Positions 13,101-21,621 of a DNA stretch of 64,000 bases are shown here, piece after piece. Each line of letters starts with the position of its first letter. The stretch's first letter is position 1. The notes beneath the pieces were generated by a model. It was not told the DNA's origin. It saw only the letters and a list, made by a program, of their open reading frames with translations, and did not search any database. The translations under genes and the position numbers were made by a program. The DNA comes from Lophius americanus (Eukaryota; Chordata; Actinopteri; Lophiiformes; Lophiidae), in NCBI GenBank assembly GCA_037951165.1, contig JBBDHG010000116.1:6647001-6711000 (forward strand). Direction: 5' to 3'.

Positions 13101-16100
13101 CTGACCCTCAGTTTAAAATTGAATAGGTTGAGAATACTAAAAACTTTTGTCTGAACTGATTAAGAAATTATCATTATAATAATTATCATTATTAAGAAAT
13201 GTATGAACCTATACATACTTTAAGTTATCTTATAAGCGCTTTGAGTGGGCGTGCAGACTAGAAAAGCGCTCCCAGTGTTGTGAACATAATAATTCTATTC
13301 TACCCTGCCAGTGTCATAATCTAATGACAGCATTAAGAGAAGATCATTCAATGACACTATTTGTTTAATAAAATGTGGAGATTCTGCAACTATCGTTATA
13401 AATTCCCATGAATTTAAGATTTAAGCGGGAGTTACAGAAGTTACAAAAAGTTCATACTAATCAATTTGTACAAATGCTATGAACAAAACAGAAAATAGAT
13501 GCTACTGGTACTATGGAATTCAAATTCTTAGTACATTTTTAAAAGTTTTTGCAGCTTAATTACTTAATCTATAAGTCTATATTAGTTTTAAAAGTATGAG
13601 TGTGATAAATGCAAGGGAAGCAAACATTTACTGGAACTCAACTTTTTCCAGTTAATAGAAATTCTCAACAATTAATTCATTTGAGCCTTTGGGTTTACGG
13701 GGTTGGTGGACAGCTGCTTCCAGTCATTATGTATTTGTTATCTATTAGCGTTAGCTAGACTGCTTCCTCCCGGAGCACATAGTGATAAACACTACATATT
13801 TCTTTAATTTTATTACCAACATAACATTATGATATATTGAAAATCTGTCCAATGTTTCTTAACAGTTTCTATGACAGTTAAGTTTTATGGTCAAATTAGG
13901 TTATTTAACTTTTTCTTTTCATAACACTTTTGAGACAATCTTTTTCCCACTTTGCATATTTACAGGCACAGAATTCCGTTTGTCTACTCATGATTTTTTG
14001 GGGGGATTTTATGAGTCTGCCAATTTGCAAATTTCTGATATCTTAAACTCAGGAACAATTGATCAACAGTTGTGCGTTTTGTTCATCAATCTCCCTTTAA
14101 CCATTTACATCAAACAGTCGCCGCCAAAGCAGAGATTCAAGCCTCCTCTCAAAGAAGCTTTGTCTCAGATAAAATCTGGCTATATCATAAAATGTTTGTC
14201 CAGTTTATGATACGAGAATCTTAAAACCTCTGTGTGTGATATCTAATACAGGTATAACTATGCTGCCACTCAGAAGTAGAATAGACCGCGGTCCACATCC
14301 CTACCTCAGCGCACATTGACAGTAGGCATCTTGAAACATTAACTTGCAACATGTTAGGCATTTAATGAAAAAGGTCAGTTACCAGTCGTCTCCAATGGGC
14401 ACCCTGAAAGGGAAGGTGCAGAGGCTGGCCACAGTCGGGTTGGACACATCATTCACCATCCAGTCAATGTCCTTTTGCAGTAGGATCGCCATGTTGCTGG
14501 GCAGAAGCTTGAATGGCTGCCAGTCTTGTATTATGGTGGCATTAGGCAGGACCCCATGCATCAGGTCAGTGGTCAGATACAGTTGGCGGATAGCCGTGTG
14601 ATCCAGTCGCACTGGAGGAGGACTGGAGGATTGAATGTCTCTAGCGAGACCGAGCTCAGAGAGTCGGAGCTTAAGGTCTTCAGCTCTGAAGCGTACCAAC
14701 AAAATACCCTGTAAAGAAGAGAGTCAACCTGTGAGCTCAGGGGTAACAGAAACAGCCAACAGCCCAGGTCTGTGGGGAGTTTACGACATTTTGAGTTAAG
14801 GGTGCCAGACAGAGACAGAATATTCAGACTGCTTTCGCCACTGGTACCTGCTTCGTTATGAGGCGATACTTCTGGAAATCTTTAGGCCCAAGTTGATCGT
14901 CACGGGTCAAGCGGGTTACTTTGACCACTGGGAACTTGGATTTAACTAGCTCAGAGCAGAAGCGCAGCAGAACCCCTGCCACACCTTTGCCTCTTTCTTG
15001 AGGGGCGACGCGGAGGCCTTCTACCAACATGGTCTCTCCGTTGTCGATCACACACACCGACTCCAGAGCAATCTGTCACGGATTGTGGAGAAGAGGGAGA
15101 AGAAAGCATATCATCACATGGACTTGGTCGGTTCTCATCAAGGTTTCAAGTCAGAGGTTGCAGTTAACGTTCCACGTGGTTCTGCTGGGGTCTTCAGACA
15201 GCCGCCTCCATGGTAGGCTGGGGCATTTTGTAACCCAGAATAAAGCGTTGTTGAAAGTCTGCATCTTCTGCCTGTCTAGGAACTGGAGTTACTTTGACTA
15301 GTTCTTCATCTAAACTAACAACATGTCTCCTAGCAGCTCTGTCAGTCTCACCTATCAGTCAATCCTTCTCTAACAGAAGTACCATACCACTTACCCATAA
15401 CATAGCTGTACTTTAACCTTGTCTGTACAAACCTTCCTTTGATCCAGAGGTTTATCCATGTGTACACATATACCTTACCATCCAATACTCTCTAAAACTT
15501 TGATTAAATATGCACTAATCAGTTATTTCACTTTCAAAACATCCGTAGTTTGTCTGGTGATTTCCATTCATGTTCTAGGATGCATCCTACGCCAACTCAA
15601 TTGTTACTGGCAGGTACGATTATTGCAATTCGCTGTCATCAGAATGTCCCAGTAAGTTTCTAAATCTTCTCCAGGTGATCCAGAATGATGAACACATGTT
15701 TTAGATTAGATTCAATTAGATTAGATCAGATTGGATTAGATTCAATTTGATTGTAGTTGTGCAAACTGCAAGTGCTGAGACAGCAAAATGCGGTTTAGTC
15801 CTCTGACCTGAAGTACCAGAGCAGTAAAATCTGGAATAATTGTTAAATGTATAAGGACAGGTTTACGTTACATTAGGTTGCATAAGAAATCATATCTCTA
15901 TAAAGATCACATTTCCTTCATACTAGCGTCTCTGCGCTGGTTCTATGTGATACCCAGAATAGAATTTAAAATCCTCCCACTCACAGCTCTTAATGATCAG
16001 GCACCAACATATCTCGAGGAGCTCATAGCTGCCATTAGAATAGAATAGAATAGCTTTATTGTCATTGTTTTAAAAACAACGAAACACCGTTTGGCAGCTC

Positions 16101-19100
16101 TAGTTAAGGTAAAAATATAAAAAAAATAAAATAAACAGCAGCATCAAAATATAACAACCATTATGTTCCCAGGTGAGCATCCAGATAATTTCTGCTTTCT
16201 CATCGTGTTTTTGTATGTCCTCTGTCACAATAGCCCCTCTGAAGGTGCCTTTTTAATGCAGGCTGGGTGCAGCTGTATTCCGTCCCTCTGCTCTACATAA
16301 ACGCATTAGAGACATTGAGGGGGTCCGAGTAGCACTGCCTCTGAGATGGCAGAAGAGGCAGTGACAGCACCAGTGGTGAGAGAACTGATGATGTCACACA
16401 CATGATTTAATTTATGTAAGACGCACATCTGGAACACTTAAAAACAGCCAGTACCCGTTAGAATCTAAAACAACAAGGAAGAAAATAAACCAAAATGTCT
16501 TAAGATTGCGGAGACAGTGGGAAACCCAGGAGATCCTTACATTACCCTAAAAACGCAGGGGATGTGATCAGATACCATGTTACCGTGAAGGTAGATGATT
16601 GGATTTCATTTTTTCATGATTAAGACGTCACACTAGAGATTGGCGTTACTCTGCAATATTTTACGCTTCATCTGGCCTGCAGAATCCTGGCTATTTGGAC
16701 TGACGGACCGGCGCAGTGCTATATTGTGTTTCTTTGTGTAACAGTCAAATCTCTCACTCCATCCATTTACATTTACACAGACTGTCCAAACTGGGACAAA
16801 AGTATGTCTACATTCTGTAGTTTTATGGAGTCGGAGGGCCCGCGAATGCTTTTCTAAGGACTTTTTTGAAACTGACCAAAGAAGAGGTGGTCTCAGTCCA
16901 CAGCAAACAGAACCATGGCTTGGTTCATTTACAGTGAGATAACACTTTCTGGATAGTTCAGACTTTTGGACCAAATACATTAAAGTTACTACTACAGCTA
17001 CTGTCTGTAATTAACGAAAGAAGGAAGAAAACAAATGGCAGAAGTAGAAAGTGACTCACAGAAGGATGGTTTGTGTGTTATCTCCATATCGATGACACAC
17101 TATAGATCTGTGGTTCCCTAACGTTTCTAAAATGACAAACATTTCTAAAATGACAAACCATCACGACCCAAATTGTTATAGACTTTATCTATTAATTAAC
17201 ACATGGAAAATCCTTATTTCAAAGTAAAAGCTATACGTTTAAATTACATTAAAATTAGAATGTATGTGTACTTAAAATATAAACTGTACATATTTTAAAT
17301 ATTCAATAGATACTAACCAATACGTAAGTGCTTGTGAGATATAGAAGAGCTCCCTCATGTGGCTGAAAGGTGCAATGGAGACATAAATCTACAATTACAG
17401 TCAAATAGAATCAATTTTTGGCAACCCAAATAAAACCTCCCGCGGCCCAGCTTTGGGCCTCGACCCAGTCTTTAGGAACCGCAGCATTACGAAAAGAAAT
17501 AATTAGATTAATTTCCTGACTTTTTGGTGCACTTCAGGTTCTTCTGCCTAATTTTTTCTCCATCATTTAAGAGTAGGAAACCCGCTTCCTTCCCCACCTC
17601 CACCTCCATCCAAATAGATTTTCATTAAGGTCCTGATTGAATAAGATGCCAAATAGCGAGTTCTGAATTGTGTGCGCAGTTTAACAAATTGCACGTTTGG
17701 TTTACGTGTGATCTACTGAGAATAATTGCGTGAATGATGGTAATAATAATAATAATAATACATTTAATTTATAATGCACTAGAGGTGGTTCTATTAAAAT
17801 GAGGGTTTTGCGTGTGTCACTGGTCTCAGCCTTAGAGAGTTTGAACAGAGAGCAGAGTGACCACGAGTGCAAAATGAAATTTAATGCCATAGAACTGGAG
17901 ACATTAGTGGAAGAGGCAAATAAAGATTATATAATATAGACATCTGACTATTACTTGAGGAAACAGGACATGGGAGAGCATCTGCGAGAAAATCAATGCT
18001 GTGCGTAAAACAAAAAGAACGACGGATGTGATTAAGAGAAGATGGTCAAATATAAGAACGAAAGAAAAAAGAAGAGCTTAGAATGAAACATTGGTTAATA
18101 AAAGAGGTGGGGGGCAGGTAGAAGACACGCCCCCGACCACCACTAATCAGGAGGTGCGGAACACTTACACACATTCTTTTTCTGGATATATTTAGTTTAT
18201 TTACCAAATAAAAAATGAATTTGCTCTAAGTTTAACGTTTTGCTAATATTGTTGAGTTGTAGTCTTGAGGATGAATTTGTCCATTCTGCAGGAGAGGAGA
18301 GACCACCAGGCAGCCGGTCGGCGCTGGACCTGGTCTGACGATGCCCAAAAGTGCCCTGGCGAGACAGATCGAAGACGAGGCACAGGCCGGGGGTCTCTCA
18401 ATCAAAGCAGTCCTCCATATGAGTATTCGGGGAATGGAGGGGGATCGGGCTCACAGGAAAAGCACAAACAGCCACACAAGTGGCCAGTTGTCATCGCCTC
18501 GTCCATTTCCGGTTCCAGCCTGTGATGTTTGGCATCGTTTTGCAAATAACGGACCAAACTACAGAACTGCCTTTTCAGTATGCCACACTGTCTGTGCATA
18601 ATGTCGTTACGGTTAGTGCCTTCCTTTTAAACATATTAAATGCAGACGCAATCATAGGCACTAGTTAATCACATTGCGTGTGCTGTAACCGATTTGCATC
18701 GACTACTCCCAGTAATTTGCTCGCTCAGGTAGAAAGGCCCGATATTGCATATTCATTAAGGCAAATGTATTAAATGGACAGCGCGACTTATTTTGGACGT
18801 TTGACGTACGCAATCGTCGGTGCACGCTGTTATGGATCGGCTTGCTCATTTCATTGTGGATGCTATCAGGTTTGCAGCCGTTTTCACACTGGCAAACCTT
18901 TATCATGTCAGTCCCTATGACTCTAGGAGAAATGAATAAATTCCAATGTTCTGGTAGGTCGATGATGTTTATGTCTTTGTACTGTGCGTTAAACTTACCA
19001 CTTTCTCCTGTTTGCGGGCCAATATGACTGTGCGATTGGCCTCCTGCAGCCAGTTGCTGTATCTAGTGGGCAGGTAGTCAAGGCCTCCATAAATGTCCTG

Positions 19101-19214
19101 GCTCATTGCCATGATATCGTCAAAGTCTTCCTCGGTGGCCACAGTGAACTGAAGGCCTGCCTGGGACAGGGCCTCTGGGAGCTGGGGCATAATCAGGCTG
19201 GTATCGATCTTCAT
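9878..19214 (-). CDS. hisat: Histidine N-acetyltransferase / NAT16-like (GNAT family), four-exon gene
   Basis: Coding exons 19214-18999, 15072-14848, 14708-14383 and 10106-9878 (minus strand) join in frame to 996 nt, 331 residues plus TAG. Phases agree: 0 after exons 1 and 2; exon 3 ends TG and exon 4 starts G, rebuilding Trp. Residues about 18-150 form a GNAT domain: the acetyl-CoA loop QERGKGVAGVLL (R-x-x-G-x-A type) is at about 97-108, followed by the family block TRLTRDDQLGP. The rest is the long C-terminal region typical of NAT16. Known for the family: transfer of acetyl from acetyl-CoA to the alpha-amino group of L-histidine, giving N-acetylhistidine, abundant in fish brain and lens. 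Assignment to hisat rather than another nat16 paralogue is inferred from recall. The frame has no stop or shift, so the gene looks functional. There is no other gene in the window to give context. Confidence 0.9.
10115..10166. repeat. (GAAA)n microsatellite next to splice acceptor
   Basis: About a dozen GAAA units with one GGAA interruption on the plus strand. On the transcribed strand it reads (TTTC)n and ends about 8 nt before the AG acceptor of hisat exon 4, so it serves as the polypyrimidine tract of that intron. Confidence 0.95.
10460..12415 (-). mobile_element. Rex3 LINE remnant inside hisat intron 3
   Basis: On the minus strand, from a 5' end near 12415 (GGAATGTCACCTCTCTGACG, the endonuclease start), decayed Rex3 words follow in order: the pre-RT linker VADLVKKFSNGKAPRVDEI, CPEFLKALDIVGLSWLTR (11029-11334), LCFVDLEKCYD (10671-10859) and the 3' words FEVFQLHQTLRRPQGGPRTS and LAWDHIGIYFG (near 10500). 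Stops and shifts are common. It lies in the same orientation as the host gene's transcript. Confidence 0.75.
12416..13228. other. Intronic, no feature recognised
   Basis: A+T-rich part of hisat intron 3 between the Rex3 remnant and a SINE tail fragment. Nothing recognisable. Confidence 0.5.
13229..13272 (+). mobile_element. SINE 3' tail fragment
   Basis: The word AAGCGCTTTGAGTGGGCGTG followed by CAGACTAGAAAAGCG matches the 3' part of the tRNA-derived SINE at 53521-53850 read on its own sense strand. Only about 45 nt are left. Confidence 0.6.
14383..14708 (-). CDS. hisat: hisat coding exon 3
   Basis: This exon is 326 nt, beginning GILLVRFRAEDL after acceptor CTTTACAG and ending in the middle of a Trp codon (GAC GAC TG) before donor GTAACT at 14382. 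It encodes the NAT16-specific C-terminal half, including LDHTAIRQLYLTTDLM and LLPSNMAILLQKDIDWM. I see no catalytic motif here; in the family this part is conserved and probably shapes the substrate side, which is inference. Confidence 0.9.
14848..15072 (-). CDS. hisat: hisat coding exon 2 (acetyl-CoA binding core)
   Basis: This exon is 225 nt, exactly 75 codons, phase 0 on both sides, residues 73-147. It begins IALESVCVIDNGE after a CAG acceptor at 15073 and ends LITKQ before donor GTACCA at 14847. It contains the strand MLVEGLRVAP followed by the pyrophosphate-binding loop QERGKGVAG, which is GNAT motif A, and the block TRLTRDDQLGPKDF that is characteristic of NAT16/HISAT proteins. Intron 2, to exon 3, is only 139 nt, while introns 1 and 3 are about 4 kb. 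Confidence 0.92.
15600..16034 (+). mobile_element. L2-type LINE fragment, interrupted
   Basis: Two colinear pieces of the reverse transcriptase C-terminal region: 15618-15692 reads RYDYCNSLSSECPSKFLNLL (family pattern RLDYCNxLL), and 15884-16034 reads HISIKITFPSILASLRWF then PRIEFKILPLTAL. Between them lies about 170 nt with an ATTAGATT-rich simple repeat (15703-15750), an insertion or rearrangement. It lies in hisat intron 1, antisense to the gene. Confidence 0.7.
16035..16130 (-). mobile_element. LINE 3' end with ATTCT-type tail
   Basis: TAGAATAGAATAGAATAGC followed by TTTATTGTCATTG is, on the minus strand, CAATGACAATAAAGCTATTC with a pentameric tail. That is the usual 3' end of a fish non-LTR element (minus orientation). 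Sequence to its right (to about 16400) may be its body but I could not read conserved words. Confidence 0.5.
16131..17740. other. Intronic, no feature recognised
   Basis: Part of hisat intron 1. A short direct repeat (TTTCTAAAATGACAAAC at about 17125-17160) is visible. No gene. Confidence 0.5.
17743..17779 (-). mobile_element. Isolated L2 3' tail
   Basis: (TAA)n followed by TACATTTAATTTATAATGCAC is identical in layout to the 3' end of the L2 copy at 29838. Only about 40 nt are present. Confidence 0.6.
17874..18081 (+). pseudogene. Myb/SANT-like DNA-binding remnant (PIF/Harbinger-type accessory protein)
   Basis: A short frame starts MKFNAIELETLVEEANKDY and stops; a second, in a shifted frame, reads TWESICEKINAVRKTKRTTD then VIKRRWSNIRTKEKRRA before TAG. 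Together they match the layout of Myb/SANT-like domains carried by PIF/Harbinger transposons and their domesticated relatives: acidic first helix, W-x-x-I, NAV, then KRRWSNI in the third helix. A stop at 17937-17939 and a shift separate the pieces, so it is inactive. It sits in hisat intron 1 on the opposite strand. No HARBI1-like nuclease was found nearby. Confidence 0.5.
18082..18998. other. Intronic, GC-richer patch, unassigned
   Basis: Section of hisat intron 1 between the Myb-like remnant and exon 1. The part at 18265-18600 is GC-richer with overlapping open frames on both strands (for example 18402-18599 minus). It could be the rest of the transposon that carried the Myb-like remnant, but no domain was recognised. 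Confidence 0.35.
18999..19214 (-). CDS. hisat: hisat coding exon 1 (start codon exon)
   Basis: This exon is 216 nt and encodes residues 1-72. The start chosen is MKIDTSLIMPQLPEAL; a second in-frame ATG eight codons on (MPQLPEAL) is possible. It carries the beginning of the GNAT fold (FTVATEEDFDDIMAMS, then the WLQEANRTVILARKQ strand). It ends GAG-AAA-GTG and is followed by a consensus donor GTAAGT at 18998-18993. A good acceptor (pyrimidine-rich, ending CAG at 19225) lies 10 nt 5' of the ATG, so an upstream 5'UTR exon is expected beyond 19225. Open frame continues upstream but does not look conserved. Confidence 0.88.
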
Positions 19215-19224
19215 CTTGACACAA

Positions 19225-20149
19225 CTGATAAGATACAAAGTAGAGAGATTATTGTAGTTCGCAAATGTCTTAGAGCAGGATCTAAGTGACACCCATATTT
19301 TAAGGGTACTCATAACATAGGTGTTTCTGAGGTGGGAAATAGCTGAGTGCTTTAGAAAAACAGAAATAATAATGAATGGAATAATCACATTAGTAACCCC
19401 TGACACAAAGTATACATGCAGCTCATATAATAATAATATCTGTTCACATGGCTTGAATGAAACTGGTATTATGGCAGCTGTTTGTCATCAGAGCATTAGA
19501 CACTGATAGGACCGGGTCGGTACTGTACAGCTGTGAAAAAGGTTGGTGTGGAACTCCTTTAAACAGAATGAAAGAAAATGAGACACGGACTCCACTCATT
19601 TGAGTGCCAAGCACCCAATGCAAGAGGGTCCACCCACAGTTGAACAGACGCTGTCTAGCTTTGTCAACAAATTACGTGTGATGTTGAGTGATGGCCTCGG
19701 TCCGATAAACAATAACTAGAGACATGCTTCCCATCAGCTCTGATGAAAAACACCAACTGTATGGTGATAATGCACTTGAGCTGCATACGCATGTAATAAG
19801 TGTGGAGAAAACTTGTTCTCACAGACTCATGGACAGCACTTACAATGAATGACATGACATCGGCCATTCTAGACTTTTGTGTATGGGTGGGTTGGGGGCC
19901 TTAAATAATATTCATTTAATATTTCATTATATAGTTTGGATTGACTTTAAAGTGCTTGAAGACTTTCAGTACTAGTATCTTTTGCCTGACCTACTTGAAA
20001 CAGGAACAATCTTTACTTAATAAAAACATTGGAATATTGTGGAACCTATCAATGAGTAGTGAACGGAGATATGCAGGGGAAGGTGGACAAATGGGCCACA
20101 GAGACCAAAACGCAAGAAACAAGGTGATAAATACAAAAAAAAGGACTGA
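19225..20149. other. 5' flank of hisat coding region, probable intron
   Basis: The acceptor at 19225 implies this is intron leading to an unplaced 5'UTR exon. No TATA box or CpG-rich promoter is obvious here. Confidence 0.45.
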
Positions 20150-20800
20150 TGTTATGGTTCTGATCCGATGCCTGTCATTTGAGATTTGTTCTGCCCTTTG
20201 CTCCATCTGTTTAGTGTGATGTGTTTCTACTTTCTGCACCTTTTTCTTTCCCGTAATGTCTACGGATTCTTTGTTTCTTGTCTTCTGAATGTAGTTGTTG
20301 TCCTACGAAGGATTCTCTCTCCCTCCCTGTAAACTTCTATCTGTCTCACCTGCCTCTCCATGTTTGACTTCTCCCCAGGTGTGTTTCATTATCTCGTTAC
20401 TGTGCATTTAAATCTCTCCCTCCATGTCAGTTCATCCCTTTTATCTCCTGTGAACACCTCCTGCTCCCCTTTGGGTCCTACATCCCATCCTTTGTAATGT
20501 TTGGTTTTCTTTTCGTTTCATTATTTCATTGTTATGGATTTTCAATTGTTTTGCCTCAGTTTCTGGATTAAGCGTCCAGATTGAACCCCGCCTCTCGCTA
20601 AATGTAAGCTGGGATATGCTCTAGCCCCTGCGACCCTGAACAGGATAAGCGGCTATGGATAATTAATGAGTGAATAATGATTTTGCCTGCGATTGTCCAG
20701 TGTCGTTCTAGTTGGTCCGAGCTTTTTCCATTACACCTTTGTTTTGTTCCCATAAACCTATTGAGTGTTGTTGGTCCAGTGTTTTCAATGAACCATAACA
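20150..20800. mobile_element. Solo LTR of a retrotransposon
   Basis: The ends are perfect inverted repeats of 11 nt, TGTTATGGTTC and GAACCATAACA, giving the canonical TG...CA termini. Flanks are ACTGA on the left (20145-20149) and GCTGA on the right (20801-20805), a 5-bp target duplication with one change. Inside are a short element-like core (CCCCAGGTGTGTTTCATTAT, GTGCATTTAAATCTCTCCC) common in fish Gypsy-type LTRs. There is no internal coding part or second LTR, so it is a recombination remnant. Another retroposon is nested at 20557-20680. Confidence 0.8.
20557..20680 (+). mobile_element. Small retroposon (AATGA-tailed family) nested in the solo LTR
   Basis: It is flanked by the 8-bp direct repeat TTTTGCCT at 20549-20556 and 20681-20688. 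It contains the family 3' words AAATGTAAGCTGGGATATGC and CGACCCTGAACAGGATAAGC, and ends in an AATGAGTGAATAATGA tail. 5'-truncated. Other copies of the family are at 33066, 43960, 57015 and 61885. Confidence 0.8.
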
Positions 20801-21466
20801 GCTGAAGAGGATGGGAGTCAGAATTAACTGGTAATTGACAGAGGAAAGCCGGCCACTCACTTGAAACGTGTGACTTTTATCAACTCCCTGTTACAAACAC
20901 TTGTAATTGTATTTAATTTGGCTAGACCTAGATGATTAAAAAGGCAAAAGTTAAGGGAAAAAAGCCGAGAGCCAAACTGTTGGATCAACCCTGTTACTGC
21001 AGTGTCTTATACAATGTTTGTATCCACATGGGGTGGATACAAACACTGTTTAGGTTGTGAACACTTACAGAAGTGTTGGAACAAACAGAACTAACATTAA
21101 ATATTTAACAATATTTCAGACAATCACTCATCAGAGCATAAATGTTATAAATATCTCGTAAATATCATAAATGTATCAAAACATGATGTAGAAAGTGACC
21201 AAATCGACTAGAAAAAGCTTGTTCACAAAGAAAAAGTTCTAAATATCATGAGAAGCCATACAAAAGGGGTACAATATATCACAGTTTTATGAAAATGCTA
21301 TAACATGCAGTAACATGTAATGTTAGCATTAAAGTCTCAATTGTTTAAAAAAAAAAGAAAGTTTCAAAGATGTAAGAGAACTGAACCAAATCAATAAAAT
21401 ATTTGAATAAAGTACCATTTCGTCCATATTTTAAGAAGGCGGAAATTGCTTGATGTAAAATTAAAA

Positions 21467-21467
<1 letters not shown>
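20801..21467. other. No gene; one short hairpin
   Basis: A+T-rich. Contains the inverted repeat GTTTGTATCCAC/GTGGATACAAAC at about 21018-21047. Confidence 0.55.
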
Positions 21468-21503
<36 letters not shown>

Positions 21504-21510
21504 GTATATA
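21468..21510. repeat. (TA)n microsatellite
   Basis: TATA dinucleotide array with one TTT interruption and a TATG. Confidence 0.95.
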
Positions 21511-21594
21511 CTTTAAACACTTGGGTAAATTTGAAATGCTACATTCCCTTTTTCAACATTCATTGTCAGACTCCACAGCACATGTTTAAAGCTG

Positions 21595-21621
21595 CCCCCC
21601 CCCCCCCCCCCCCCCCCCCCC
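21595..21621. repeat. 27-base C homopolymer
   Basis: Uninterrupted C run; the minus strand is G27. The length is likely to vary or to be misread in sequencing. Confidence 0.95.

Noticed and set aside
14998..15301. Plus-strand frames over hisat exon 2
   Set aside because: Shadows of the real minus-strand exon, whose GNAT motif and splice sites are clear.
18969..19406. 145-residue version of hisat exon 1 with an upstream N-terminal extension
   Set aside because: The upstream 64 residues look like intron or untranslated sequence, an acceptor lies 10 nt before the ATG, and the usual family N-terminus starts near the chosen Met.
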